Source of the DNA: Primulina eburnea
Taxonomy: Eukaryota > Streptophyta > Magnoliopsida > Lamiales > Gesneriaceae
Direction: 5' to 3'
Assembly (NCBI RefSeq): GCF_022965805.1
Contig: NW_027331378.1
Span: 307,474 to 371,473, forward strand
Length of the DNA stretch: 64,000 nucleotides
Shown: piece by piece, positions 1 to 11,727 of the stretch
Layout of the letters: each line of letters starts with the position of its first letter
Numbering within the stretch: position 1 is the stretch's first letter
Position numbers and translations under genes: made by a program
Notes under the pieces: generated by a model
Seen by the model: the letters and a program-made list of their open reading frames with translations, nothing else
What the model was told of the DNA's origin: nothing
Database searches by the model: none

Positions 1-126
1 TGCGGGTGCGGTCTCACACCGCGGTGCGGTCTTGCTAGCACCGCGGGTGCGGTGTCTGTTCGCACAATTTCACTAATTTTCCTCTCATGCACCGCGGGTG
101 CTGTATCTCTAACCACGCGGGTGCGT
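1..126. repeat. Array of ACCGCGGGTGCGGT units (partial)
   Basis: Five recognisable units, some degenerate, start near -1, 18, 40, 91 and 114. The spacings are about 19, 22, 51 and 23 bp. They match a stretch of the eight-unit layout in the LTRs of C, D and E. The word is a near-palindrome rich in CpG inside AT-rich DNA. Confidence 0.8.
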
Positions 127-227
127 GTGGCTTCGGCCATGCTTCCAAAAATTCCACTCTATATGTCATGCATTCTCATGGTTTCAAGTCTCACATCAAT
201 GCCAATTGACAATTCTCGAGCCTTACA
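1..227 (-). mobile_element. Truncated gypsy 3' LTR (D/E family)
   Basis: The block ends in TTACA at 227 and is followed directly by a polypurine tract on the minus strand, so 227 is the start of a 3' LTR in element orientation. Read from that end, the minus strand begins TGTAAGGCTCGAGAA, almost as the LTR of element E does at 58336. The window edge cuts the rest. It carries part of the ACCGCGGGTGCGGT array. Confidence 0.8.
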
Positions 228-950
228 TTTCTCCTCCTCTAGACAAGGTTCGTCCTCGAACTCACAAGCAATTATTCTGCAGTTATATACAAAATTGTAA
301 AATCAAATCGGGAAGAAAGACTCACATCATAAGAATAGCTCGGGATGCCTCTGTCTCATTTCAAACTCTGTCTCCCAAGTCGCTTCCTCGATGCCATGAC
401 GATTCCACTGAACTTCACAAACGGAATAGTCTTTGTTCTGAGCTGTTTCTCTTTCCGATCAAGAATCTGAATCGGTCGCTCAACATAGCTCAAAGTCTGA
501 TCTAACTCGGCTTCTTCAGGTTGAATGACATGAGATTATCTGGCATATACTACGCAACATCGATACATGAAAAACGTCATGTACCATAATGAAGGAGGAA
601 GAGCAAGTCTGTAAGCTCGATCGCCATCTTTTCAAGAATCTCATACGGACCGCGTATCTAGGAGACAACTTCCTCGCTTGCCAAATCTGACAACGCCTCT
701 GAAAGGTGAAATCTTCAAATACTCTGTCTCCCTGTTCGATACTAACGGTCTACGTCTAATATGGCGTACTTCGCTTGCCTATCTTGTGCCGTCTTCATTC
801 GTTTCTGAATGATCTTCACTTTTTCTGTCATCTCACGAATCATATCATGCCCTAACTCTGGTACCTCAGAAATATCATCCCCGTACAACGGAGATCTGCA
901 CTTCTTCCCGTATAAAGCTTCGAACGGTGCCATCTCTATGCTCGTCTTGA
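228..950 (-). pseudogene. Gypsy pol 3' end: integrase C-terminus and chromodomain-like tail
   Basis: This is the 3' end of a Ty3/gypsy polyprotein, colinear with 47077-47830 of element D. The minus strand reads MAPFEALYGKKCRSP at about 885-933, the conserved integrase C-terminal segment, and then KRMKTAQDRQAKYA. The remaining tail, down to the tract AGAGGAGGAGAAA at 228-241, is recognisable only across several frame breaks. Upstream coding sequence is lost: at about 950-962 it abuts an unrelated LTR. It is a dead fragment. Family assignment is firm, and the exact right edge is not. Confidence 0.8.
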
Positions 951-1732
951 TAGCTGTGTTGTGAACTAAATTCCGAGAACAAATACCGACAACTACAAGT
1001 CAACCTCTGCCAGCTCCCTGTCCACTCCCTCCGGGACCGTCCAACCTGAGACCTGCCCCATCGAATAGGGTGTCCAAAACAGAGATAAACCGAGGACGTG
1101 AGCATAAAACGCTCAGCACCGAAAGCATGAGTATACAAGACTATGACATGCATGTATGCAAAATGTACTGGATACCAGGATCTGGGTATATCGAAATACT
1201 GCTCAGGTAAATGACGTCAAGGTATGTAGCACTCTGCGCCGTCGCACCAGGAGGTGGCTCCCATACCAAAATAAACCTGTGGATATACCGGTGACCTGAC
1301 CACCGTCGGCCAACGGGGTCCAACCATCCACAACAAACGAGGGCTGAGCACCCTCTCAACAGGCTATCTCAAAAATAGTCAGGCTCAACATGATTATGCA
1401 AATGCCGCATAATAAACCATGCATCATATGACAGATAATAATGCAACATATAAACATGCAACACATAGTAAAGCATACTCAATCCTGCTATCTCGGATAG
1501 TACTTTCGTACCTCAAACCAGTAGATCCTAGAAATCAGCCCTAGAATCAAGCCTGCGTCCGTAGTCAGCCCACTGATGCCGCTAGCTCCCAACTAAAGCA
1601 CAGCTCCGCTACAAAACCAGTAGCTCCCCGCTAGTGCCTAAACCTCGGGAAAAGACTAGAAACCCATCAGAAACGACTAAAACGCTCTGGAACACTCGGA
1701 ATTGGCGAGTAAAAAGTGAAGCCTCGCGCCTC

Positions 1733-1740
1733 TATTTATA
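1733..1740 (-). promoter_or_regulatory. TATA box of family H LTR
   Basis: TATAAATA on the minus strand, followed by AGAGGCGCGAGGC. The same box is conserved in solo LTR G at 40395-40402. The nearest palindrome unit lies within about 10 bp upstream. Confidence 0.7.
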
Positions 1741-1745
1741 GACAA

Positions 1746-2003
1746 CGATCGGACGATCCGATCCTCTTCGGACGATCCGATCCACTTCGGACGATCCGAA
1801 CCCTGTACCCTTCGGACCTTCCGAACCCTTATCGGACGATCCGAACCCTGCATGTCTTCCACGTGTCCAGACACCTGTCTTCGGACGATCCGAACCCTGA
1901 TCTGACGATCCGAACTCTGCATGTCTTCCACGTGTCCAGCCACCTGTCTTCGGACGATCCGAACCCTCTTCGGACGATCCGAACCCGGTTCGGTCCTTCC
2001 GAT
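1746..2003. repeat. Array of TTCGGACGATCCGAA units
   Basis: Ten units of the dyad CGGACGATCCG or close variants begin at 1750, 1769, 1788, 1813, 1833, 1882, 1902, 1951, 1971 and 1991. Spacings are 19, 19, 25, 20, 49, 20, 49, 20 and 20. Both 49-bp gaps contain the same phrase with a G-box, CCACGTGTCC, so this part has been duplicated as a module of about 69 bp. Confidence 0.9.
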
Positions 2004-2060
2004 CCCACCGAAATATAATTAATCCAATAATTAACTCAAATTAGGCATCGGGATACTACA

Positions 2061-2767
2061 CTTTTTCTTCCATGCCAGATCTCATACGGTGTTTTCAAAT
2101 GATTCTTATTAATCATTGATCTGTTTTGAGTGTAACACGCAGTGTTCACTGCTTCTGCCCAAAACCTTTGAGAGATACTAGAATCAGCAAGCATTGTTCT
2201 AGCAGCTTCCTTAAGTGTTCGATTTCTCCTTTCAGCTACACCATTTTGCTGAGGAGTTCTTGCTGCTGAGAGTTCATGTTTGATTCCAGTATTCTCTAAA
2301 TAATTTGAAAGAATTTGATTGATGAATTCAGTTCCTCGATCGGATCTGATTCTGTCAATTCCAACTGATTTTTCATTTGATAATCTTTTGAAAAGCTTGA
2401 TCAGTTGAGCAGCAGTTTGGTCTTTGGTCTTGAGAAAAATGACCCATGTGAATCTAGAAAAATCATCTACAACCACCAAGGTGTATTTCATTCCCCCTAA
2501 GCTCATCACCGGTATTGGACCAAAGAGATCCATATGTAACAGCTCTAAGCAACGGGAAGAAGATTTACGACCCTTGTACTTAAAAGAAGATTTGATTTGT
2601 TTGCCAAACTGACATGCTGAGCAAATTTTGTCTTTTGTAAAATCCATTTTGGGCAGCCCAGTAACAAGATCATGTTTACTCAAATATGCAATGGATTTGA
2701 AATTCAAGTGGTTTAGCCTCTTATGCCATAACCAGTTTTTCGAAGATTTTGAAGCAATAAGACACAC
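2061..2767 (-). pseudogene. Copia integrase with GAG-pre-integrase domain (3' truncated)
   Basis: A Ty1/copia integrase, which inserts the element's cDNA into the host genome. The pre-integrase zinc site is visible as WHKRLNHLNF followed by CSACQFGKQ. The catalytic core follows with HMDLFGPIPV, SDRGTEF and NGVAERRNRTLKEAA, so all three acidic residues (D, D, E) are present. The frame is then cut after TPYEIWHGRKSV by the LTR ending at 2060. Reverse transcriptase and RNase H are therefore gone. It continues from the protease frame just upstream. A stop codon at about 2906, from a CAG codon, separates the two. Confidence 0.9.
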
Positions 2768-3181
2768 TGGTGCATAGGGTTGATCATTCCAGCTGACTTT
2801 GTATGTGTTTCCACATCTTTTGCCAGTTAGAATGATCTCATCAGTTGAGTTTTTGACTGAGCAAATGAGTTTGTCAAATTGAACTGAAAATCCATTATCG
2901 CATAACTAACTGATGCTTATCAGATTATACTTGAGATTTTCAACTAATAAAACATTATTAATGACAAAATTACCATGGATAAGCTTACCCTTACCCACAG
3001 TTGTACCTTTCGAGTTGTCTACAAAACTACTCTTTGGTCCAGTGTATTTGACCAGTTGAGATAATAACCTTGAATCTCCTGTCATGTGGCGTGAACATCC
3101 ACTGTCTAGATACCATATAGATCCAGTGCTTGTACCTGTTACCTGCAGTCAAATACAAAATAAGATTGTGGTACCCTTTGT
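2768..3181 (-). pseudogene. Copia aspartic protease region
   Basis: The minus strand encodes the copia protease motif WYLDSGCSRHMTGD near 3075-3115. The usual glycine-rich loop and the segment NLISIS follow. A TAG in the codon after that segment (about 2906) breaks the frame to the integrase. The catalytic DSG is intact. It is continuous with the Gag frame upstream, which is normal for copia, where one polyprotein is cut by its own protease. Confidence 0.8.
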
Positions 3182-4570
3182 TTATTTGGGTCCAAAGTTG
3201 ATTAGTCCTTTAGGAATCCAAACTTGGATCAGTCTGACTGACCGTCCAGTTGCTGTATTCCATATGGTCCTTCTCGTTTTGTGTGTGCTTTGTGTGTGAT
3301 GCATAGGTGAAACAATATGTGATTTTGCCTTTCCCAACTGATTGTTCGGCCGATATCGTTTCTGAACAGGCTTACAGTTATAGTAGTTGGAGTATTCATT
3401 TGAAAATCGTTTTGAAATTCTTTTCGATGTTTGACCACGAGAGTCAGTTGAAACGTTTGGACTATATCCAATACCATATCTATTTGCCTTGTTCTTGTTC
3501 TCAATGGGCGGTTCAATCAGTTTACTTGGTTCAAGCTGTTCTTGTTCCACGACTGATTTGACAAAGCGAATGAATTTTCCTTTGCCCATATTCAGTTGTG
3601 GCTGAGTATCATTGGAAGACATCTCACTTTGACTACTGAATCCTAGTCCAGTCTTGTCAGCAACTGATTTTTGCGAATTTTGAATATCAGTTAGAGCTGC
3701 TGAAGATTTATTCCAAGCCTGAATGAGCTCGTTGTGCTTTGCATTTTCAAACATCAATTTTTGAATCAACAATTGATTCCTGCTCTTTTCAGCATTGAGC
3801 TCAGCAATTTCTCTTTTTAGACTCAACATATCAACTGACTGATCAGTTTTAGTATTGTTGTCCAAGGGATCATCTTGCTTTGCTCTGGCTTTATCAAATG
3901 ATAGAGCAAGCTTTTGATACTCGTTGACCATGTCATGAAGAGTCGAAATAAGCTCTTCTCTAGTGAAATCAGTTGAGCTAAAGTCGAATACCTGCTGATT
4001 GTCTGATTGATCTTCTGTCTCATCAGCCATCAGACACTTGACTTCTTCCTCTTCTTCACTAGAACTGTATGAGGTTTCTGCTTCTGACTCATCACTGTCA
4101 GTCTCTGCCCATTTGGTTTTGCTTTCTTCAGCTACTAGCACTTCATGCTTCTTTTTATAGGTTTTCCTTTCATCCTTAGGTCTCCTTTTGTGCTCATATG
4201 ATTTCTTTTTCCGTTCAGTTGAGACTTGACTGTCCTTCTTTGGTTTTGGGCAGTCAGCAATGAAATGTCCTGGCTTTCCACAGTTATAGCAAGCGTTTGA
4301 ATCTTCTCTGGAGTTATTTCTTTGGTAGCTCTTCTGAAAATTTCCCTGATTCTTCCTCATGAATCTACCAAACTTTCTGATAAACAATGACATAGCATCA
4401 TTGCTCAATTGATCTGCAGCTTTTTCAACTGAGCCAGTTGGTTCTGTTCTTATAGCAGTTAGAGCAGTAGTTGATGAAGGTGTTGATGGTTCTGCTTCTC
4501 CTCGAGTTTGTAACTCAAACTCATAAGCTTTCAGATCAGCAAACAAATCATGAATTTCAACTTTGTTCAA
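3182..4570 (-). pseudogene. Copia Gag, C-terminal part with zinc knuckle
   Basis: About 460 codons. The start NKVEIHDLFADLKAYEFE is the end of the UBN2-type capsid region. A CCHC zinc knuckle for RNA packaging follows, CYNCGKPGHFIADC, at about residues 94-107. Next come a basic KPKKDSQ segment, an acidic stretch (ESEAETSYSSSEEEEE) and a long predicted coiled-coil region. An in-frame TAA just before residue 1 cuts it from the N-terminal half, so the methionine seen here is internal. The sequence resembles Gags I recall from Lamiales genomes. Confidence 0.85.
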
Positions 4571-5152
4571 GTCTTTTTATTCCCTCATTGCCATTGTCTT
4601 GACATCCCATTCCCTGGGAAGTCCTCTGATAATCTTGAGAGCCACTTCTTTATTTGTATACACTTTTCCAAGTGCATTCAGTTCATTTATGATTCCACTG
4701 GTTCTTTCATCATATTCAAGCATTGATTCTCCAGCTTTCATTTTGATGTTGTCAAACTTCTGTACAGCAACAGAAAGTTTGTTTTCCTTTGTTTGCTCAT
4801 TTCCCTCGCATAACTGAATCAGCTTTTTTCATATCTCTTTTCCTTTCTTGCACATCTTGATCTTACTGAACGTTATCTTGTCCAGTGTTTTATACAGTAT
4901 GTCCTTGGCTACATTGTCAAGGTTTGCTTTTCTTTTATCTTCAGCAGTCCACTCATCTCTGGGTTTTTCGATTCTATGAGGTGCCCCTTCGGTGATGGCA
5001 ACTGCTGTGTTTGCTTTCAGAATTTTCATTGGCCCGTCAGTTATGACGTACCACATATCATCATCTTGTGCAGCTAAATGAGCCTGCATTCTGATTTTCC
5101 AGTCGTCAAAGTCTTCCCTGGAAAACATAGGAATTTTGTTGAAAGAAGACAT
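4571..5152 (-). pseudogene. Copia Gag, N-terminal part
   Basis: It begins MSSFNKIPMFSREDFDDW, typical of plant copia Gag with the DUF4219/UBN2 region, and includes WYVITDGPMKI. Two in-frame stops break it. One is a TGA near 4829, where a TGG is expected. The other is a TAA near 4575, just before the next segment. Between the two, the frame is clearly homologous to Gag (LSVAVQKFDNIKMK, ALKIIRGLPREWD). The start lies 45 bp from the primer-binding site, a normal leader length. Confidence 0.85.
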
Positions 5153-5196
5153 ACTGAATCAGTTGAGAGAATATGTTCTATGACAAGATAAACTTC

Positions 5197-5208
5197 GCTC
5201 TGATACCA
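5197..5208 (-). promoter_or_regulatory. Primer-binding site, tRNA-iMet
   Basis: TGGTATCAGAGC on the minus strand, two bases after the end of the 5' LTR. It is complementary to the 3' end of initiator tRNA-Met, the usual primer for plant LTR elements. Confidence 0.9.
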
Positions 5209-5210
5209 CT

Positions 5211-6145
5211 TGATAGGATCGGTTAACTCAAGGTGAAAGTATTTAGAAGGGGGGGGGTTGAATAAACACTTGCTAGATTAAAACTTCTTCGAAAGGTTGG
5301 GTTCAGTTTCGTTACAAACTGACTCAAGTATCTCGTCGGTCGATATCAATCAGTTAAACTGAATAAAACAGTTGCGGAAAAATAACTGACTGAAAGATAG
5401 AATGAATAACTAAAAGTAAATAACACAGGAAATGTTTCTGGATGTTCCGAGACTTGAATAACTCCTACGTCACCCCTTCTATCACAAAGATAGGATATAC
5501 ACTAAAAGACTTTGATCAAATACAGTAACGTGTACTGACCCACTTCAGTTTGGACTTATCTATTGCCAAAACTGAAACTCTTAGTTAACAACTCTTTTAC
5601 AGATCACAACTGATCTTAGCACAACTTGTACAATTTATCAAAGATTACAAAGTGCTTTTTCTAGCTCAAAACGTAGCCTGAATGCTACTGATAAAACTGA
5701 TAAGCTTGAGCTTTGATTTGAAGTTGAGAGAATATTTTCGCAGAGTAACAGCAAGTAAAATGAGTAGTTCAGAAAATCGGTAGTTCTTCAGCTGCTCTCT
5801 TCGACTATTTATAGGCTTATGTTTCAACGGTAACATTTATTTGAATAACAGCCGTTGTTTGCCACGTCGATATTCTCTGACAGATCGTACACTGCAACTT
5901 TCTGATATGCGGCGTTCCACTACTACTGTTGCAGTTAGACTGTACTATATGTCGGTTGTTGCAATCAATTGATGACGTGTTCAGTTAGGAACACACTTTA
6001 CTGATCGATGGTTGAGGCGCTTAAATAGTAGCTGAATGATCAGTTACGTAACCAGTTAGTAACTTCGATGCGTAAATCAGTTGCTTGATTCAGTTACTTG
6101 GTTCAGTTGGTTAATTTGTCAAACTCCGGAATAAGATTTCCAACA
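5211..6145 (-). mobile_element. Copia 5' LTR
   Basis: On the minus strand it starts TGTTGGAAATC at 6145 and ends CCTATCA at 5211, giving 935 bp with TG...CA ends. The primer-binding site follows at once. A TATA box (TATAAATAG) lies at 5806-5813. Upstream of it, at 5985-6112, is a cluster of CAGTTG/CAACTG-like words. A run of about ten G occurs near 5250. The 3' LTR is absent from the window because the element is truncated at 2060. Confidence 0.9.
5806..5813 (-). promoter_or_regulatory. TATA box of copia LTR
   Basis: TATAAATA on the minus strand, about 330 bp into the 935-bp LTR. This is a normal place for the U3/R boundary. Confidence 0.6.
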
Positions 6146-7272
6146 GAAACCTTACGTGGTTATGACCCTTTCCCGAACTCAACCCACCTCTGACCGAGCC
6201 TTGGCCCCAAGCCGTGGCACCCCTGTCCTCTCACCAAGGAACCCGATCACCTCAACCCTTTGACAGCAGAAATCGGTTTCCCTTGATGAGTTGCTTGTTC
6301 TGCTTGTTATTGTTTCGACTTTGGTGATTAAGGTGAGTATGTTAGGACCTTAACTCATGTATAAACACCACTGGTTCCCACCTAAGTTCATGGCAGCCCC
6401 CTTTTTCATAAAAAATTTAAGAATTTGCATCAAAACATCATGTTTCCTCAAGGGTGCATGCAATGATCCGAAAATACTAAAAAAATCAATCATGTTCTTC
6501 ATGCATACAACAATTAAAACAATAATATGATATGATCGATGAGAAAAAGCAGATGTATGGCGTGCCTTTGCGTTAAATACGCTCGAATATCCGTTGACGA
6601 CGTAGAACGAGAGACGACTTGGCTTGTTCTTGCTAACTACCTTCGAAAAATCACCCCTAGGTTGCTATGTATAAGTGCCGTGAGGTTTGAGTGTGGGGTG
6701 GGGAGAGTTTTCAGAATTTAGGAGAGAGTGGCCGATTGTTTATGGTGTGGAGTATAGGGTTTAATACATATTATATACTAATTAGTCACTAACTAGGTCT
6801 TAGGCCTATTAAGCCATTAAACGAGGCCCATTAGTCTAATTAGGACATAATTAAGATATTAACAAAGTTTTTCTTTAATTAAATATGTGAATTTATTAGC
6901 CGGGTTGCCAAGAAGCTCATATTTTAGTTGAAAAACCCATACCGATAAAACTTACGTCCCGTCGTATAAAATCACCTCAAAACCCTTTGTTTTAAAAAGT
7001 ACTAAAAAGCATCGACCATAATTCAAATAATTAAAATAAATATGTAATAAAAACATTTTACATTTTTCAGCCCTTGGTCCCCTTTCCTCGGTCGTCGCTT
7101 GAATATTACTTAAAATACCATTTTATGCATGATGACAATAAAAATTTCATTTAACATATAAACAAGTATGTCACATAATTAATTAGAAATTAAAATCAAT
7201 TAATTACTCATTTTGCATATTTCCTAGATTTGCATGCAGTTGGATTACGTCGTCTTAATTTTGGATCTTACA
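6146..7272 (-). mobile_element. Decayed LTR-like block, related to B-type LTRs
   Basis: There is no coding sequence. Around 6530-6580 the phrase GAGAAAAAGCAGATG...GTGCCTTTGCGTT echoes 29840-29875 in element B's LTR. The end near 7200-7272 (TTTCCTAGATTTGCATGCAG...CTTACA) echoes B's LTR end. I infer a diverged minus-strand LTR, perhaps a solo LTR, sitting between the two copia elements. Boundaries are approximate on the left. Confidence 0.5.
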
Positions 7273-8400
7273 ATATGACAGATGGATGTCAAGACAGCCT
7301 TTCTTAATGGGGATATTAAGGAAGAGATTTACATGTCTCAACGTAAAGGGTTTACATCTTTCGGAAGTGAGCATATGATATGCAAACTTCAAAGATCTAT
7401 TTATGGTCTAAAGCAAGCATCTAGGAGTTGGAACCTTATATTCGATAGTACAATCAAAGAGTTTGGTTTTACTATGAATCCTGAGGAACCCTGTGTGTAT
7501 AAGAAGGTCAGTGGGAGTGCTGTGACATTCCTGGGAATGATGTAGGAATGTTGCAATCAACTAAAATATGGTTAGGGAGTAAGTTCTCGATGCAGGACTT
7601 GGGTGAAACATCTTTTGTATTGGGAATAAAGATCTATAGAGATAGATCAAGAAGATTGCTTGGTCTCACCCAGTCCAGATACATTGAAACCATCGTGAAG
7701 AGGTTCTCGATGGATGAGGCCCAGAGAGGACATCTACCCATGTGTCATGGCATGTCCTATCCAAGTCTATGTCTCCCAAGACTGATGCAGAGATAGCGGC
7801 GATGACAAGCATTCCTTATGCATCTGCGATTGGTAGCCTCATATATGGGATGATATCTACACGTCCTGACGTGGCTTTTGCACTAAGTATATTGAGTAGA
7901 TATCAATCGAGCCCTGGTCTTCCACACTGGAAAGCTGTGAAAGACATCCTCAAGTATTTGAGAAGGACCGATAAATTGTTCTTGGTCTATGGGGGTGGGG
8001 AACTGAAATTGGAAGGCTATACAGACTCTAGCTTCAAAAGCGAAATCGATGACTCGAAGCCAACCTCTGGATTCATATTCATGCTCAATGGTGCTGCTGT
8101 CTCTTGGAAGAGTTCCAAGCAAGACGGTACTGCGGATCCCACCACTGAGGCAGAATATATTGATGCATCAGCTGCAGCGAAGGAGGCTGTTTGGATAAGG
8201 AATTTTGTCCAAGAGTTGGGCGTCATTCCTAATGGAGTTGCTCATGTCCTGGTGTTTTGTGACAACACGGGAGCCAATGCTCAAGCAAAGGAGCCAAGGT
8301 CTCATCAGAAGTCCAAACACGTATTGAGAAAGTACCACATCCTCCGAGGTTGACAAATTCGGCTCCGCAGATAATGTTGCTAAACCACTAACTAAGCCTT
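7273..8400 (+). pseudogene. Copia reverse transcriptase and RNase H remnant, active site deleted
   Basis: It starts inside the RT at QMDVKTAFLNGDIKEEIYM and continues to SIYGLKQASRSWN. Near 7530 the segment that should hold the catalytic YVDD is missing, and the frame shifts straight to NDVGMLQSTK. The rest of the RT follows (MSPKTDAEIAAM). The copia RNase H then follows (YASAIGSLIYGMISTRPD, GYTDSSF, TTEAEYI, FCDNTGA). A stop after YHILRG (8351) breaks the last segment. The usual C-terminal phrase NVADPLTKPL is still readable near 8375-8400. Upstream pol and gag are missing. The element cannot encode an active RT. Confidence 0.9.
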
Positions 8401-8471
8401 TACCTGAACCATTATTCGAGAAGCATCGCTAATCGATGTGTTTGAAGCATATGGGTAGTTGGCTCCAGTGC

Positions 8472-8482
8472 AAGTGGGAGAT
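8472..8482 (+). promoter_or_regulatory. Polypurine tract of copia 2
   Basis: AAGTGGGAGAT directly before the LTR start TGTTAGAGTAAG. This is the plus-strand primer site for reverse transcription. Confidence 0.8.
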
Positions 8483-9964
8483 TGTTAGAGTAAGTGCACG
8501 TCGAGCCAAGTGTTGGCCGAGTGTTCACAATGAAACTCTATGTATAAACAGTCTTTATTTTAATAATATTTGAAATTATTGTTTTGGCACTTCTTTATCT
8601 GTATACCCATGCTAGTTGCATAGATAAAGTTCTTGAATATACAAATAGTAGAAAGAATATGATATGCTCATATGATGAGTATAATGAAACTCATATTTGG
8701 AATACTATATATTCTAAACAGTTCTTAGTCTATTCAGCCGTAGCTAAGAAGGATATAGGCCGCTCGAGTTCGAGACTAGTATCTGCGATGTGAGAACCAT
8801 GTTTCATTGGTAGGGGACATTGTGATGTTCGAACATTCAGATAGGTGCTCCTTGTAGAGTGCACTGAACAACCCTCCATAAAGGACTTTCCAAATGGTTC
8901 TCACTTATCGAGTGGAAACATCCTAGTTTATGGTTGTACACCATTAGTCCTTATGACCCGGGATAATATTGAGACTCTATATGCTAGCATTGCACTTTGA
9001 CTTGTTTACCGACTCTCATGGGGTTATCAGGTGGCAAGGTTGGATGTTTTGTCAAAACATATAGGAGTCGATGCATTGTAGTCGGGGATTCACCGCTTAC
9101 CTTTGGGTATGGATATCCCATGTGATCTCATGTGTATAGAGTTTGAAATCTCTGATCAGAGTATGATGGTAATTAAGAAAGGGGTTTCTTAGATTACATC
9201 ATCGATGAAACTACGACATGACACATAGTATCGATTCATTGAAAACTCTCGATATACCAATGGTTGTCGAATCGGTCGTGATATATGAGTTGAAGGGACC
9301 GTACTGTACTCTAATCATAATTGAATGGTTCTTGCAGGCACTATCATTTGATACCTAGGGAATTATGTAAGCGATGCTGCTAGGCGTTTAACATGATTGG
9401 TTGGGTATTATCAGACTTGAGTTCTGACGTTCTTGCTATCAAGGAGTTGATAATTAAGAATGGAGCAATTGGGGTATGCTCGTATAAGGACATGTTTAGA
9501 CCAAATCACATGGAGATGTGTACCCACAACTAGTTGTATCAATGAACCTGAGGGCCACACAAGTACTAGTTTTCTAAATCACGTTGAGAAGTAAAATAGT
9601 TCAATGTGTTGAACGACTTATAAAGGAGTTTATAAGCGTAAATAAAAATAGAAGTATGACTTCTATAAGGAGAATGTAACCTTTAATTTGAGGAAGTGTT
9701 CCTAAATTAAAAATTGGCCAAACGAGTAATGTATTTAAAAATTGTGATTTTCATATAAATTATTATGGACTAAATTAAATTAATTCAAGTGTTGAATTAA
9801 TTAAACACTAGTGAACCTAGTAGAGTTCAAAAAATTAAATTAATTCAAGTGTTGGATTAATTAACAACATTGGGCCTTGTATAGCCCAATTAGAAATAAT
9901 TATTAAACTAGTGGGCTTGAGTAAAATCAAGTAATAGTTAAATGGTCTCAAATGTGTTTGAGAC
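8483..9964 (+). mobile_element. Copia 2 3' LTR, first part
   Basis: The LTR starts TGTTAGAG right after the polypurine tract. The part up to 9964 is AT-rich, with no coding sequence. It ends in GAGAC (9960-9964), the target duplication of the solo LTR that interrupts it. A translation of 69 codons from 8584 is not convincing as a gene. Confidence 0.8.
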
Positions 9965-11643
9965 TGTGGGGACCCGGACGCTAATCATTTTCTTAATCAT
10001 CGTTGAGATTTAATTATCAGTTCTGATAAACAGGGTCTAAAAATTTTTTTCTTTTTAAAATGCATCTGCGGAAGGTAATGGAATTTAAATAATATACATC
10101 TCTGTATAAAAACTACATTTCAATATAAAAGTACAATGTTGTACAAACTAGGTCTAAGGTTCAGTTACTAAATTCAAGTAATAAAACCAAGTCTACAATA
10201 AGTCCGGAATCACCACGCTAACTCGTCTTCTCTCATCATCTTCTTGACCCCGATCCAGCCCCACATGTTGTCATGCACACTTACAAAACAAGACAACAGC
10301 CGGATAACTCCGTTGAGAATAAATCGCAGTATAAAACATGGTAAGCATGTATAGAAACAATCTAAATCATAAAACATGCTATCATAAACCTATTCAAAAG
10401 TAATATGTTTCATAATCTATGAAATCGAATCAAAATAAGCATGCAACTCAATTCAGGTAAACATGCAATTTAAATCAAATCATATAAACATGCTATCATG
10501 ACTGAAAGCAATAAACTTGGGTTTCATGGTCTATGAAACCACATCTATAAACGCATGCAGTTCTAGTCAAATCATGTCTAAACTCGACTCAACTATAACT
10601 CTAGGGATCCCGTTGTGAATAAGACGATCTATCACCTACTCTCCAATCGGGGTGACGGTACATCTTATTCCTAGACTTCGGTCTGATCTGTATCCACATC
10701 TACAATAGGAGAGTGAATCTTCCCCTGAGCTGTGATATCACCGAACGTCTAGAAGTTTGACGGATCTGTCAAGACTCCCTATCTTAAATGCAATGCATAT
10801 AAATCTATAAACAAAGCAATAGCATATCAGCATATAAACAAGAATATTCATATCAGAATATAACAATAATCTAGTATGTGATTTTATTGGGAAACTCAAA
10901 TGAGATCTGATTTGAGTTATGTCTTCCCAGATATCACATGAATTGTACCTTTGTCGTCCCTGTCTGACAAGACGATGACCTGTATTCAAATTTGTCCATA
11001 TCCACTCTGAAAAGACAATATCGAATACATAGTATCAATGAATAACTCAATTCACAATCTGTTCTGATCAGTACTCAATTCAGTATATAATCTGATCAAT
11101 GTCTGAACAAGATATAATCTGATTCATATCAATAATATCACAATCTAATCGAGATCATATCTGAAACTGATCAATATAACTTAACTGATGTTTCGACGGC
11201 ATAACAATACAATCTGAATAACCCCGTCAATTCTGAACATCACAAATATAATACTGTACTTCATAATATGTGTCAATACAATTCATACTCTGAATATTAA
11301 CACAATTCTGATATAGAATCTCAGTCAATATCTTTCAAAAATCATAATAATTACAGAAACAGTCTGTTCTTTATTCTGACTTCACTTCTATAATTTCTAC
11401 GGTAGCAGAAACACTATATCTGAATCATATTCAATTCTGACAATATCATAAATTCAAATCTTGTCTAAACGTAACAAAACTTACGTCCAGTTGTAGCTGT
11501 CGTTGTTGGAAACACGATACCGAAGTCGGATTCAAAATCAGACGGACGGATTGTTCACAATTTCTAAATCTTCCCTCAGTTTCCTTTTTCTTTTTCTTTC
11601 TTTTCTTTCTCTTCCTTCTCTTGTTTCTGATGGATTTCGTATG

Positions 11644-11645
<2 letters not shown>

Positions 11646-11675
<30 letters not shown>
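11646..11675 (-). promoter_or_regulatory. (TA)n run at the TATA position of the solo LTR
   Basis: About 30 bp of alternating TA, placed some 50 bp downstream of the palindrome array on the minus strand. In D's LTRs a TATAAATA box sits at the same distance from the array. A microsatellite seems to have grown out of the TATA box. Confidence 0.5.
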
Positions 11676-11679
<4 letters not shown>

Positions 11680-11727
11680 CATTGCATAATACAAGGGCAA
11701 GTGGCGTTGTGCATGTTTTGCACGTTT

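Larger units (their letters stand above)
962..2060 (-). mobile_element. LTR of gypsy-like family H/G, truncated at its 3' end
   Basis: From 962 to about 1745 this is the reverse complement of about 40390-41165 in the solo LTR G, with few differences. The last 150 bp of the LTR (41166-41316 in G) are missing where it abuts the gypsy fragment. Its start, read on the minus strand from 2060, is TGTAGTATCCCGATG. It is inserted in, or truncates, the copia integrase at 2061. It has a TATA box and a ten-unit palindrome array just upstream of it. Confidence 0.8.

Noticed and set aside
1141..1359. 72-codon gene shared with 40776-40994
   Set aside because: Both lie in the R/U5 part of the same LTR family. 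No start context or known domain.
1716..2018. Protein with repeated SDDPNP and TIRTL residues
   Set aside because: Translation of the TTCGGACGATCCGAA array.
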